Source: Thalassobius sp049116315
GTDB taxonomy: Bacteria; Pseudomonadota; Alphaproteobacteria; Rhodobacterales; Rhodobacteraceae
Direction: 5' to 3'
Length of the DNA stretch: 64,000 nucleotides
Assembly (NCBI GenBank): GCA_049116315.1
Contig: JAGDZD010000005.1
Location: 124,001 to 188,000, forward strand
Shown: positions 7,727 through 16,789 of the stretch, in pieces
How the letters are laid out: the number at the start of each line of letters is the position of its first letter
How positions within the stretch are numbered: the stretch's first letter is position 1
Translations under genes and position numbers: made by a program
The notes under the pieces: generated by a model
Told to the model about the DNA's origin: nothing
What the model saw: the letters and a program-made list of their open reading frames with translations, nothing else
Databases searched by the model: none

Positions 7727-7764
7727 AGGGGGCGCCGCCCCCTCCGGGGAAAGAGATTTCCCCG
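7727..7764 (+). terminator. Double-hairpin terminator region after the AhpD-like gene
   Basis: Two adjacent hairpins start 4 bases after the stop codon. AGGGGGC (7727-7733) pairs with GCCCCCT (7737-7743). CGGGGAAA (7745-7752) pairs with TTTCCCCG (7757-7764) around a GAGA loop. A tail with CCCCCGAGGTATTTT and AAGAAAAAGAG follows (7770-7798). The gene on the other side (dimethylglycine dehydrogenase) ends convergently at 7901, so the region may act for both strands. Confidence 0.6.
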
Positions 7765-7900
7765 TTCACCCCCGAGGTATTTTAACCAAGAAAAAGAGAG
7801 CCGGCGGTTGTGGAAGGTCCGCCGTGTTCACAGGCGTCACCGGAGATCGCAGCTGGAAGCGGAGATCGACAAAACCTGTGCGCGCCAGCGCTCAATGGGA

Positions 7901-10393
7901 TCACCCATCCTGACGAATGGTGGTGTTTTGGGGATCATAGGGGCTGTCGCAGGTGACCGTGGCGTCCCAGAGGTGATCAAACATTTTCACTTTGACCTTT
8001 TGCCCTTCAACGGCGTAGCGCTCAGGCAGGTAGCCCATGCCAATGGATTTTTCGAAAGCGACGGAGTATCCCCCCGAAGTCAGTCGCCCGATGCGTTGCC
8101 CATCTGGCAGATAGAGCGCTTCACGCCCCCATGGATCGGCGTCGGGGGGCCCATCGATCAGCAGGGTGCAGCATTTGCTGCGGATCCCCAGCTCTTGCAT
8201 CGCAGCTTTGCCGTGGAACTCTTTGGATAGATCAACAAATCTGGGCAGGTCCGCTTCGAGCGGGGTCGCATCGCGGCCCAATTCGGTGCCAAAGGCGCGA
8301 TAGGATTTTTCCTGACGCAGCCAGTTTTGAGCCCGCGCGCCAACCAAAGTGAGGTCAAACTCGGCCCCTGCGGCCATGAGTTGATCAAACAGGTAGTTCT
8401 GCATTTCGATTGGGTGGTGAATTTCCCACCCCAGTTCGCCCGTATAAGCGACACGGATCAGTGTGCAGGGGCACATTTTCAATTCTGCGGCTTTGGCAGA
8501 CAGCCAAGGAAAGGCCTTGTTGCTGAAGAAATTGTCTGGATCCGGGCTGTTGACGAGCTTTTTCAGCACATCGCGCGATTTAGGACCTGCGATGGCAAAG
8601 ACGCCATATTGTGTGGTGATGTTTTGCACCTCAATCCGGCCGAATTCCGCTTCTTTATCGGCCACTGCCTTACGCAGATAGTCGCTGTCATAATCGCTCC
8701 AGGCGCCGGCGGAAATCAGGTGATACCGGTCGTCTGCTTCGCGCACGATGGTGAATTCGGTGCGGGTGGTTCCGGCAGCGGTCAGCGCATAGGTCAGGTT
8801 GATCCGCCCCACCCGAGGCAGTTTGTTGCAGGTAAACCAATCGAGAAACGCCGTGGCCCCTGCCCCTTTGACCACATGTTTGGTGAAAGCGGTGGCATCG
8901 ATCAGGCCGACACCTTGGCGGATGGCTTTGGCTTCTTGGACGGCATAGGGCCACCAGCCGCCCCGGCGGAAACTGCGAGACGCGTGGTCATCAAACCCTT
9001 GGGGTGCAAAATAATTTGGGCGTTCCCAGCCATTCACCGCGCCAAACTGCGCACCTCGGGCTGCTTGGCGGTCATAGGCGGGCGAAGTGCGCAGAGGGCG
9101 ACAGGCAGGGCGCTCTTCGTCCGGGTGGTGCAAAATATAGACATGCTCGTAGCATTCCTCGTTTTTGCGCGCTGCATACTCTGTGGTCATCCAGCTGCCA
9201 TAGCGTTTGGGATCAAGCGAAGCCATGTCAATTTCCGCCTCCCCTTCGACCATCATTTGCGCCAGGTAATACCCGGTGCCGCCTGCGGCGGTGATGCCAA
9301 AGCTAAAGCCCTCTGCCAGCCACATATTGCGCAGACCGGGCGCGGGGCCAACCAAGGGGTTGCCGTCCGGGGTATAGCAAATGGGACCGTTAAAATCATC
9401 CTTCAGCCCCACCTCTTCGGACGACGGCAACCGATGGATCATCGACATATATTCTTCTTCGATCCGTTCCAGATCCAGCGGGAACAGATCAGCGCGAAAG
9501 CTGTCAGGAACGCCGTATTCAAAGCGCGCAGGGGCGCCGCGTTCATAGGGGCCCAGTATCCAGCCGCCACGCTCTTCGCGGACATACCATTTGGCGTCTG
9601 CATCCCGCAGCACCGGATGCTCTGCATGAGACGCGCGATAGGCCACAAGTGCGGGATCTGGCTCGGTGACAATGAATTGGTGTTCAACAGGAATAGCCGG
9701 AATTTTGATCCCAAGCATCTGGGCGGTGCGCTGTGCGTGGTTGCCGGTGGCGGTGACCACATGCTCGGCGGTGATCACCACCTGTTCGTCCGTGGGGACA
9801 AGATTGCCGCCTTTGTCGCGCATTTTGGTGACGGTGACTTGCCAGTCAGACCCTGTCCAATGATAGCCATCGACTTGCCATTTGCGCTCGATTATCACTC
9901 CGCGCTGGCGGGCACCTTTGGCCATAGCCATGGTGACATCAGCGGGGTTGATATAGCCATCAGTGGGATGGAACAAAGCCCCGCGCAGATCTTCGGTGCG
10001 CACCAAAGGCCACCGTTCTTTGATCTGGGCGGGGGTCATCCATTCATAGGGCACGTCACAGGTTTCAGCTGTCGAGGCATAGAGGGCGAACTCGTCCATG
10101 CGGTCTTGTGACTGGGCCATTCGCAGGTTCCCAACCACCGAAAACCCGGCGTTCAGCCCGGTTTCAGCCTCTAGTGACTTGTAGAAATCAACCGAATATT
10201 TGTGGATGTGAGTGGTTGCAAAGCTCATATTGAACAGCGGCAACAACCCAGCGGCATGCCATGTGGAGCCGCTGGTCAACTCATCTCGCTCTAGCAACAT
10301 CACATCTTCCCAGCCGGCTTTGGCCAGATGATACGCGACCGAAGCGCCAACTGCGCCCCCGCCAACAACCAATGCTTTGACATGCGTTTTCAT
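7901..10393 (-). CDS. Dimethylglycine dehydrogenase/sarcosine dehydrogenase-like FAD and folate enzyme
   Basis: An 830-residue protein with two halves: an N-terminal DAO-type FAD oxidase domain and a C-terminal GcvT (aminomethyltransferase) domain. The dinucleotide motif GGGAVGAS is at residues 11-18. The STWHAAG motif follows, with His46 at the position that covalently holds FAD in mammalian dimethylglycine dehydrogenase. The GcvT part includes YGVFAIAGPKSRDVL, GELGWEIHHP and the C-terminal GYLPERYAVEGQKVKV. The enzyme would demethylate dimethylglycine or sarcosine and pass the C1 unit to tetrahydrofolate, a step of choline/glycine-betaine breakdown common in roseobacters. The substrate within the family cannot be decided from sequence alone. 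No other betaine genes are adjacent. Confidence 0.85.
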   Translation of the reverse strand: MKTHVKALVVGGGAVGASVAYHLAKAGWEDVMLLERDELTSGSTWHAAGLLPLFNMSFATTHIHKYSVDFYKSLEAETGLNAGFSVVGNLRMAQSQDRMDEFALYASTAETCDVPYEWMTPAQIKERWPLVRTEDLRGALFHPTDGYINPADVTMAMAKGARQRGVIIERKWQVDGYHWTGSDWQVTVTKMRDKGGNLVPTDEQVVITAEHVVTATGNHAQRTAQMLGIKIPAIPVEHQFIVTEPDPALVAYRASHAEHPVLRDADAKWYVREERGGWILGPYERGAPARFEYGVPDSFRADLFPLDLERIEEEYMSMIHRLPSSEEVGLKDDFNGPICYTPDGNPLVGPAPGLRNMWLAEGFSFGITAAGGTGYYLAQMMVEGEAEIDMASLDPKRYGSWMTTEYAARKNEECYEHVYILHHPDEERPACRPLRTSPAYDRQAARGAQFGAVNGWERPNYFAPQGFDDHASRSFRRGGWWPYAVQEAKAIRQGVGLIDATAFTKHVVKGAGATAFLDWFTCNKLPRVGRINLTYALTAAGTTRTEFTIVREADDRYHLISAGAWSDYDSDYLRKAVADKEAEFGRIEVQNITTQYGVFAIAGPKSRDVLKKLVNSPDPDNFFSNKAFPWLSAKAAELKMCPCTLIRVAYTGELGWEIHHPIEMQNYLFDQLMAAGAEFDLTLVGARAQNWLRQEKSYRAFGTELGRDATPLEADLPRFVDLSKEFHGKAAMQELGIRSKCCTLLIDGPPDADPWGREALYLPDGQRIGRLTSGGYSVAFEKSIGMGYLPERYAVEGQKVKVKMFDHLWDATVTCDSPYDPQNTTIRQDG

Positions 10394-10548
10394 TTGCCAC
10401 CACTCCCGCGAACACGCTCTGTTTTGCCCACTCTAACAATTGCGCCGCGCGCCGCTGGAACCATCCGACCTAAGAGAGAGCAAAACCGACACTGCGCCGC
10501 CTCCGCCAGAAAACTTCGCCAGTCTTCCTCTTGCACATCGCCTTAAAT

Positions 10549-10564
10549 ACCGTAGAAATACGGT
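10549..10564. promoter_or_regulatory. Inverted repeat in the panC leader
   Basis: ACCGTA (10549-10554), spacer GAAA, then TACGGT (10559-10564). It lies 7 bases before the AGGAG ribosome binding site of panC. It could be a repressor site or a small RNA hairpin that limits translation; nothing here tells the two apart. Confidence 0.4.
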
Positions 10565-10585
10565 GTCGAGAGGAGAAATGCATAA

Positions 10586-11431
10586 ATGATCGTCTGTGAA
10601 ACCATTCAAGAGTGTCGCAAAGCTGTCGCGGATCTGCGCGCGCTTGGGCACACGATTGGCTTTGTGCCCACAATGGGGGCGTTGCATCAGGGACATATGT
10701 CGCTGGTCCAAGCCGCATCGCAGGCCACTGGGGCAACTGTTGTGTCGATCTTTGTCAACCCAACGCAATTTGGCCAAGCCTCTGATCTTGAAAATTATCC
10801 GCGTGATGATGCCAAAGATCTTGTGCTGCTCAAAGACGCTGGGGTCTCTGTCGTCTTCCTGCCTCAGGTCAACGACGTTTATCCGCCCAATGATGAAACC
10901 ATCGTTGAAACAACCCGTTTGGCCAATATCCTCCATGGCAAGGTGCGTCCGGGTCATTTCCGAGGGGTCACTTCGGTGGTGGCGCGCCTGTTCAACATTG
11001 TGCAGCCCGACGTCGCCATGTTTGGCGAAAAAGATTACCAACAGCTGCAAATCATCAAGCGGATGGTGCAAGACCTACACTTTCCTGTGCGCATCGAAGG
11101 ATTGCCAACGCAACGCGAAGCCGACGGATTGGCCATGAGCTCGCGCAACCGACGCCTGGGCGCGGAGGATCGCGCAGCCGCCGTGGTGATTTCTCAAGCG
11201 CTTGCCGCGGCACAGAGCCTGTCACAAACGCCCGGCACCACAGTGCAAGCGGTGCGAGACTGTATTGCAAATCACATCGCAACCGAGCCTCGCGCCACGC
11301 TAGAAGGCCTGGACACGGTCAACCCAGAAACGTTGACGCCAATGGAGGGGCCGCTTCAAGGCCCGCTGGCCATCATGATTTCGGTTCAATTTTCAGATAT
11401 TCTTCTCATCGACCAAAAGGTGATCTCCTAA
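10586..11431 (+). CDS. panC: Pantothenate synthetase
   Basis: A 281-residue cytoplasmic enzyme that joins pantoate and beta-alanine with ATP, the last step of pantothenate (vitamin B5, CoA precursor) synthesis. The nucleotidyltransferase HIGH-type motif is seen in PTMGALHQGHMSLV (about residues 29-42). FVNPTQF and MFGEKDYQQLQ are the other family blocks, and MSSRNRRL near residue 185 is the KMSKS-like loop. An upstream in-frame-looking ATG at 10577 stops after three codons, so 10586 is the start. The stop codon shares one base with the panB start (TAATG), so the two are translationally coupled. Confidence 0.97.
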   Translation: MIVCETIQECRKAVADLRALGHTIGFVPTMGALHQGHMSLVQAASQATGATVVSIFVNPTQFGQASDLENYPRDDAKDLVLLKDAGVSVVFLPQVNDVYPPNDETIVETTRLANILHGKVRPGHFRGVTSVVARLFNIVQPDVAMFGEKDYQQLQIIKRMVQDLHFPVRIEGLPTQREADGLAMSSRNRRLGAEDRAAAVVISQALAAAQSLSQTPGTTVQAVRDCIANHIATEPRATLEGLDTVNPETLTPMEGPLQGPLAIMISVQFSDILLIDQKVIS

Positions 11432-12240
11432 TGAGCATGCAATCCAAAATTCGCCGCACAACTGTGCCTCAGATTGTCGCGCGCAAGAACGGAGACCCGA
11501 TTGTCTCTTTGACCTCCTATCACGCGCATACCGCTGCGATTGTGGACAAATACGCTGATTTCATTCTGGTCGGCGACAGCTTGGGCATGGTGATGCATGG
11601 GATGGACAGCACCGTTGGCGTGCCGCTGGATCTGATGATCATGCATGGCAAAGCGGTGGTCCGTGGCACACAAAAAGCACTGATTGTGGTTGATATGCCC
11701 TTTGGCAGCTATGAAGAAAGCCCCGGCGTGGCCTTTCGCAACGCCGCCAAAATCATGAAGGAAACCGGTTGCGGCGCCGTGAAACTGGAAGGGGGCGCCC
11801 GCATGGCCGAAACCATCCGCTTTCTAACGGAACGCGGCATTCCCGTGATGGCGCATATCGGTCTCACGCCGCAATCCAGCCACGTGATGGGCGGCTTTAA
11901 AACCCAAGGGCGCGACGAAGACAGCTGGCCTCAACACGAAGAAGATGCCAGAGCGGTCACCGAGGCTGGGGCCTTTGCCATCGTTTTGGAAGGGATGGTG
12001 GAACCACTGGCGGCTAAGATCACCAAACAAATCTCGATCCCCACAATTGGAATTGGGGCCAGTGCCGATTGTGATGGGCAAATTTTGGTGCTCGAAGACA
12101 TGCTGGGGCTCAATGAATGGACACCAAAGTTTGTCAAAACTTACGGCAACCTTGGCCCGGCCATTGAACAGGCTGTCTCTGATTACGCAGATGAGGTGAA
12201 AACCCGCGCCTTCCCCGGACCGGATCAAACCTACACCTAA
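11431..12240 (+). CDS. panB: 3-methyl-2-oxobutanoate hydroxymethyltransferase
   Basis: A 269-residue TIM-barrel enzyme that transfers a hydroxymethyl group from methylene-tetrahydrofolate to ketoisovalerate to form ketopantoate, the first committed step of pantothenate synthesis. Family blocks are clear: SLTSYHAHTA, VGDSLGMVMHGMDST with the metal-binding Asp, VVDMPFGSY, AVKLEGG and MAHIGLTPQS. The end reads ISIPTIGIGASADCDGQILV. It overlaps panC by one base. The panE reductase is not in the window. A GC-rich hairpin (CCTGCG 12259-12264 with CGCAGG 12268-12273) follows the stop but lacks a T-run. Confidence 0.97.
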   Translation: MSMQSKIRRTTVPQIVARKNGDPIVSLTSYHAHTAAIVDKYADFILVGDSLGMVMHGMDSTVGVPLDLMIMHGKAVVRGTQKALIVVDMPFGSYEESPGVAFRNAAKIMKETGCGAVKLEGGARMAETIRFLTERGIPVMAHIGLTPQSSHVMGGFKTQGRDEDSWPQHEEDARAVTEAGAFAIVLEGMVEPLAAKITKQISIPTIGIGASADCDGQILVLEDMLGLNEWTPKFVKTYGNLGPAIEQAVSDYADEVKTRAFPGPDQTYT

Positions 12241-12712
12241 GCTTGATCCAGCGGAGCGCCTGCGGCGCGCAGGATGCGCCCTGTGGGCGGTTGGCCCCTA
12301 TGACCATAGTCTGCCAAGTACTGAGCGGATGAGAGAGTGGGATTGTTTCAAGGGCGATGGCGCTGTGCCCGCTGTCGCCCTTTCTTTCGGCGCGGTGTTT
12401 TGAATGGGGTGGGTCTTTGTCCCAAGGCATCCCCAAACAAACAGATGCCCCCAGACTTCCCGCGCGTTAAAGGCTCCGCCCTCGCGCAAAGCTCGATCTG
12501 TCAGAGCCGCGCACCACGCCAAACGCCCTATATCCCCCCCGAGATAGGCGTCACCCCGAGGGGGAAGCCCCGCTTACCCCGAGACATACGGTGCGCCTTT
12601 GGCGCGCAATGGGATTGATCTGCGCAAAAATGCACATCAGTCGTTCATTAAAGGATCTTTTGTCACAGGCCCCAAACCGCCAAATTGGGCACAACAGTTT
12701 AGGAGAGCCCCC
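12241..12712. other. Gene-free stretch between panB and the pirin gene
   Basis: About 470 bases in which no convincing gene is seen. Short open frames on both strands are low in complexity and rich in Arg/Pro, unlike the neighbouring proteins. The left part holds a GC hairpin after panB, and the right end carries the ribosome binding site AGGAGAG (12701-12707) of the pirin gene. A run of seven C is at 12534-12540. Confidence 0.5.
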
Positions 12713-13630
12713 ATGACGTTCCGCCCCGTCGCCGCCACAAGTCTTGCCACCCCAGCAATCGAGGGTGCAGGCGTTCATTTGCAACGTGTTTTTGGCTTTG
12801 GAGATCCAAGCCTGACCGACCCATTCTTGATGATGGATGATTTTCGCAATGATGATCCGCGTTTATATTCCAAGGGCTTCCCTTGGCACCCCCATCGCGG
12901 GATCGAAACCATCACCTATGTATTGGAAGGTGAAGTTGAGCATGCCGACAGTCTTGGCAACAAGGGCATTTTGGGGCCGGGTTCGGTTCAATGGATGACC
13001 GCCGGCTCGGGCATTGTGCACCAAGAAATGCCCATGGGTGACACCCAAGGGCGCATGCATGGTTTTCAGCTTTGGGCCAACCTGCCCGCCAGTTTGAAGA
13101 TGACCAACCCGCGCTATCAGGACATCACCGCCAGTGATATCCCGGTCGAAATCGACGATGACGGCACCATTGCAAAAGTGATCATCGGCAAATTCTGGGG
13201 CAAGACAGGCCCGGTGGATGGGGTTGCTGCCAATCCAATGCTGCTGGACATTTCGGTTCCAGCCGGCACGCGCAAAGTGTTCAAAGTGGACACGCGCTCA
13301 AACGCCTTGGCCTATGTCTTTGCCGGTTCCGGTCAGTTTCGTGATGCCTCTGACCCGGTTGGTATCAAAGTGGAGAAAGAGTTTCAGGGCAAAGAAATGA
13401 ACATCCGCGACCAATCTGGCGACCGGACCCTGATCCGCTTTGGTGGGGGGGACGAGATTCAAGTCCAAGCCGGAGAGGAAGGTCTGCGCTTTTTGCTGAT
13501 GACTGGCCGTCCCATCCAAGAGCCTGTGGCGTGGCATGGGCCAATTGTGATGAACACCCAAGCAGAGCTGGCCCAAGCCTTTCAGGAACTGAACGCTGGC
13601 AAGTTCATCAAGCACAACGCCCAGTCTTGA
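12713..13630 (+). CDS. Pirin family protein
   Basis: A 305-residue bicupin of the pirin family. The N-terminal cupin carries the metal-binding histidines in FPWHPHRGIETITYVLEG and the glutamate/histidine further on in SGIVHQEMP. The family hallmark AGSGIVHQEMPMGD is intact, so iron binding and quercetinase-like dioxygenase activity are possible; in bacteria the roles are diverse. The frame is open from 12599, but the ATG at 12713 has a good ribosome binding site (AGGAGAG, 5-base spacing) and starts at the family's usual MTFRPV-type N-terminus. Confidence 0.92.
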   Translation: MTFRPVAATSLATPAIEGAGVHLQRVFGFGDPSLTDPFLMMDDFRNDDPRLYSKGFPWHPHRGIETITYVLEGEVEHADSLGNKGILGPGSVQWMTAGSGIVHQEMPMGDTQGRMHGFQLWANLPASLKMTNPRYQDITASDIPVEIDDDGTIAKVIIGKFWGKTGPVDGVAANPMLLDISVPAGTRKVFKVDTRSNALAYVFAGSGQFRDASDPVGIKVEKEFQGKEMNIRDQSGDRTLIRFGGGDEIQVQAGEEGLRFLLMTGRPIQEPVAWHGPIVMNTQAELAQAFQELNAGKFIKHNAQS

Positions 13631-13719
13631 TCGCAGTCACGGGGTCTGATCGCTGATTTGCGGTCGGGCCCGCGCGATGATCCGCGCCATCGTCCGCAGA
13701 CCAATTCCGATTGGACCCC

Positions 13720-14715
13720 CTAGTCCATCGCCTGCAAGACAAGATCAGGCGGGCGATGGCCGTCTGCAAAGGTCTTGACGTTGATCAGGACTTTTTCCCC
13801 CATCTCAATGCGCGCCTCAAGCGTGGCCGAGCCCATATGCGGCAATAGCACAACGTTGGACAGCTGACGCAGATCAGGGTTGGCCTCGGAGCCATGCTCA
13901 TAGACATCCAATCCAGCCCCAGCCAATTCATTGGCCTTGAGCATCCGGGTCAATGCGTTCTCATCGATGACTTCCCCGCGTGAGGTGTTCACAATCACCG
14001 CTGAGGGTTTCATCAGTTTCAACCGCCGGGCGTTCATCAAATGAAAGGTCGAAGGCGTGTGCGGACAGTTGATGCTCAGCACATCCATCCGCGCCACCAT
14101 CTGATCGAGGCTTTCCCAATAGGTCGCCTCGAGGGCGGTTTCGGTTTCGCTACGCAGCCGGTGCCGGTTGTGATAATGCACCTGCATCCCAAAGGCCTGC
14201 GCGCGCCGAGCCACAGCTTGGCCGATGCGCCCCATCCCAAGAATGCCCAACCGTCGCCCCGAGACCCGGCCGCCCAGAAAGGCCGTTGGGGACCAGCCCT
14301 GCCAATCCCCGGTTTGCATGGTGGCCATGCCTTCTGGGATGCGGCGTGTGATCGACAGGATCAACGCCATGGTCATATCTGCGGTATCTTCGGTCAAAAC
14401 GCCGGGCGTATTGGTGATCTGAATGCCGCGTTGTCGGGCTGAGGCCACGTCGATGTGGTCCACCCCTGCCCCGTAATTGGCAATCAACTTTAGGTTTTCA
14501 CCCGAGCGCGCGATCAAAGACGAATCGAGCTTGTCATTGATTGTGGGCACCAAAACATCGGCACGGCCCAAGGCCTGCGCCAACTCGTCTCGGGTCATCG
14601 GAGTATCATCATCGCGCAATTCTACGTCGAACAGCTCTTTGAGCCGAATTTCGACCACTTCGGGCAAGCGTCGCGTAACAACAACACTCAGACGTCCAGA
14701 TGCCATATTGGCCAT
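13720..14715 (-). CDS. D-isomer-specific 2-hydroxyacid dehydrogenase (glyoxylate/hydroxypyruvate reductase type)
   Basis: A 331-residue NAD(P)-dependent dehydrogenase. The Rossmann motif is LGILGMGRIGQAVARRAQ (about residues 156-173). Catalytic residues are in NTSRGEVIDENAL (Arg), the Asp/Glu region GAGLDVYEHG, and His in LLPHMGSAT. The substrate is probably glyoxylate, hydroxypyruvate or a related 2-oxoacid. The N-terminal MANMASGRL could start at the second Met. It is convergent with the pirin gene and divergent from the SH3-domain gene, so it is likely a single-gene unit. Confidence 0.88.
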   Translation of the reverse strand: MANMASGRLSVVVTRRLPEVVEIRLKELFDVELRDDDTPMTRDELAQALGRADVLVPTINDKLDSSLIARSGENLKLIANYGAGVDHIDVASARQRGIQITNTPGVLTEDTADMTMALILSITRRIPEGMATMQTGDWQGWSPTAFLGGRVSGRRLGILGMGRIGQAVARRAQAFGMQVHYHNRHRLRSETETALEATYWESLDQMVARMDVLSINCPHTPSTFHLMNARRLKLMKPSAVIVNTSRGEVIDENALTRMLKANELAGAGLDVYEHGSEANPDLRQLSNVVLLPHMGSATLEARIEMGEKVLINVKTFADGHRPPDLVLQAMD

Positions 14716-14820
14716 CCCCTTCTTTCAAATCGCACGCGTTGCTGGCACAGTGGAACAACTCAAGCCGGGGCACAAGAACCCACGCAATAAAATTTCAGAC
14801 CCAGTGTACAGGCCGTTAGA

Positions 14821-15315
14821 ATGTTGAAGCATTTCGTTGCAACCGCCCTTGTTGGCGTGCTCCTTGCGGGATCTGTTGGCGCCCAAGAGCGCGGACCCGT
14901 GACCAAACGCCCTTTGCCGCGCTTTGTTTCTGTCAAAGCCTCCGAGGCCAATGTCCGACGTGGCCCCAGTTTAACACACCGCATCGATTGGGTTTTTAAA
15001 CGACGCAATATGCCCGTGGAAATCACCGCCGAATATGGCCACTGGCGCCAAGTGCGGGATCGTGACGGGGCCGGTGGATGGGTGCACTATTCATTGCTGT
15101 CTGGGGTGCGCCACGTCATTGCGGACAAAGACATGATGACGCTGCATGTGCGCCCCGACAGCGACACAGCCGTCACCGCCAAAATCGAACGTGGTGTGGT
15201 TGCGCGGCTCGAAGACTGCACCCCGGATTGGTGCAAGTTGAACGCCGGTGGCTATCGTGGTTGGGCGCTCAAAACGCAGATCTGGGGTGTAAAGCCCGAC
15301 GAAATCCGCAACTAA
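14821..15315 (+). CDS. Secreted bacterial SH3-domain protein
   Basis: A 164-residue exported protein. Residues 1-20 (MLKHFVATALVGVLLAGSVGA) form a signal peptide with likely cleavage after AGSVGA. Two SH3-like repeats follow: one with VSVKASEANVRRGPSLTHRIDWVF (split here as two blocks) and WRQVRDRDGAGGWVHYSLLSG, and one with MTLHVRPDSDTAVTAKIERGVV and CKLNAGGYRGWALKTQIWG. Such SH3b proteins usually bind peptidoglycan. Two cysteines, in CTPDWC, may pair. The gene precedes the BON-MscS channel gene by 76 bases on the same strand, so both may answer to envelope stress. Confidence 0.85.
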   Translation: MLKHFVATALVGVLLAGSVGAQERGPVTKRPLPRFVSVKASEANVRRGPSLTHRIDWVFKRRNMPVEITAEYGHWRQVRDRDGAGGWVHYSLLSGVRHVIADKDMMTLHVRPDSDTAVTAKIERGVVARLEDCTPDWCKLNAGGYRGWALKTQIWGVKPDEIRN

Positions 15316-15360
15316 CGGCGTATTTACCTTGCTCGACCTGTGGGGCGTTGCCTAGGCTGG

Positions 15361-15383
15361 ACTCAATTGTGATTGAATTGAGT
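15361..15383 (+). promoter_or_regulatory. Inverted repeat directly before the MscS-family start
   Basis: ACTCAATT (15361-15368) and AATTGAGT (15376-15383) are separated by a 7-base loop. It sits 9 bases before the start codon where a ribosome binding site would be expected, and no good one is seen. It could be an operator or a translation-limiting hairpin. Confidence 0.35.
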
Positions 15384-15391
15384 TATTCCCC

Positions 15392-16726
15392 ATGCGTCTG
15401 ATATTTTTACTTCTGTGCCTGACATTTACGGGCCCCACTCTGGCGCAATCCACGCCAGAACAAACCCTCGAACAACCCTCTGGGCCAATTGCGGTGGCCG
15501 ACAGTGCCAACCAAGATGCGGCCATCGCCGTTCGTATTCGCGATATTCTGGCCGAACTTGAAGGGTATGACGATGTCACCGTGACCGTCACCTCCGGCAT
15601 TGTGACCCTGCGCGGGACCACGCTGGATCAAACCCATGCAGATGCGCTGAGCACGCTTGTCACCCGCGTTGACGGCGTGGTTGCCATCGTGAACGAGGTG
15701 AGCGAGACAACGGATGTGGTCGAGCGTCTGAGCCCGGTCATGGAGCGCCTGAGCCACCGTGCCAGTCAGTTTCTGGCCTATCTGCCACTCATCGCTATTG
15801 CCGTCGTGGCGTTTGGCCTGATCTTTTCCACAGGTCTGATCTTGGCCCGCATGAAACGCCCATGGAACCGGATCGCCCCCAACAGCTTTATCGCCGATAT
15901 CTATCGCATGGTGGTGCGCCTTGCCTTTTTGATTGGCGGCGTGGTTGTGGCGTTGGATATCCTTGGGGCCACGGCATTGCTTTCGACCATTCTGGGCGCC
16001 GCTGGGATCATCGGTTTGGCGATTGGTTTTGCGGTTCGCGACACTGTTGAAAATTTCATCGCCTCGATCATGTTGTCGATCCGCCAACCGTTTCGCCCCA
16101 ACGATGCGATTGAGATCAACGGAGACGAAGGCAAGGTCATTCGATTGACCAGCCGCGCCACCATTTTGCTGAGTTGGGATGGGAATCACATCCGAATCCC
16201 AAATGCCACCGTCTTCAAATCAAGAATCGTTAACTACACCCGCAACGCCGAAAGACGCTTTTTGTTCGACCTTTGCGTCGATCCCGAAACAGATTTGGCC
16301 CAAGCGATGGGTTTGGCAGAATCAACTGTCGCCGCCCTGCCCTTTACCTTGGACACACCAGCGCCAAATGTGTGGATCAGCGACCTTGGAGACAGCACAA
16401 TTTCGGTGCGTGTTGCAGGGTGGATTGACCAAACAAAAACCGACCTTCTGAGCGCCCGATCCGAGGCGATCCGCATCGTGATTGCCGCATTCACAGCCGC
16501 CAAAATCTCAATGCCTGTGCCAACTTATCAACTCCTAACCCCCTCTGAGCCAACAAAACTTGACCTTCCAGAGACCCACACGCCACAGGCTACAAATGCC
16601 AGCGCGCCCCCCGCGACACTCGACGTCGAAGCCAAGGTGGAACACGCGCTGGAACGGATCGTGGAGGAAGAGCGAGAAATTACCCAACAAGATGATCTGC
16701 TAATGAAGAATGGACCGACAGAATAA
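15392..16726 (+). CDS. MscS-family mechanosensitive channel with N-terminal BON domain
   Basis: A 444-residue membrane protein. It has a signal peptide (MRLIFLLLCLTFTGPTLAQ), then a BON domain at about residues 45-110 (IRDILAELEGYDDVTVTVTS, VTRVDGVVAIVNEV). Three transmembrane helices follow at about 130-235, the last being the Gly/Ala-rich pore helix (LGAAGIIGLAIGFAVRDTVENF). The MscS beta domain is recognisable by QPFRPNDAIEINGDEGKV and HIRIPNATVFKS. The C-terminal tail is long and acidic/Ala-rich. The channel would open on membrane tension to release solutes at osmotic downshock. BON domains bind phospholipids, so the fusion may sense envelope state; this is inference. Confidence 0.9.
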   Translation: MRLIFLLLCLTFTGPTLAQSTPEQTLEQPSGPIAVADSANQDAAIAVRIRDILAELEGYDDVTVTVTSGIVTLRGTTLDQTHADALSTLVTRVDGVVAIVNEVSETTDVVERLSPVMERLSHRASQFLAYLPLIAIAVVAFGLIFSTGLILARMKRPWNRIAPNSFIADIYRMVVRLAFLIGGVVVALDILGATALLSTILGAAGIIGLAIGFAVRDTVENFIASIMLSIRQPFRPNDAIEINGDEGKVIRLTSRATILLSWDGNHIRIPNATVFKSRIVNYTRNAERRFLFDLCVDPETDLAQAMGLAESTVAALPFTLDTPAPNVWISDLGDSTISVRVAGWIDQTKTDLLSARSEAIRIVIAAFTAAKISMPVPTYQLLTPSEPTKLDLPETHTPQATNASAPPATLDVEAKVEHALERIVEEEREITQQDDLLMKNGPTE

Positions 16727-16789
16727 TCATTTTTTCTCATTTCGGGTCTTGCACCCCGCCGCCGTGTTGCGTAAATACCGGCTCACAGT

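Noticed and set aside
8327..10111. A 594-codon open frame on the plus strand opposite the dimethylglycine dehydrogenase gene
   Set aside because: It lies wholly antisense to a clear enzyme gene, has no family features and no start signals; long mirror frames are common in GC-rich coding DNA. The same applies to 18413-19519, 32438-33400 and 60535-61542.
10394..10585. Riboswitch upstream of panC or of the dimethylglycine dehydrogenase gene
   Set aside because: Apart from the short inverted repeat at 10549-10564, no conserved riboswitch core (glycine, SAM, TPP, cobalamin) was recognised in this gap.
12298..12522. Small minus-strand frame between panB and pirin
   Set aside because: No ribosome binding site, composition rich in Arg/Trp/Cys, and no family likeness.
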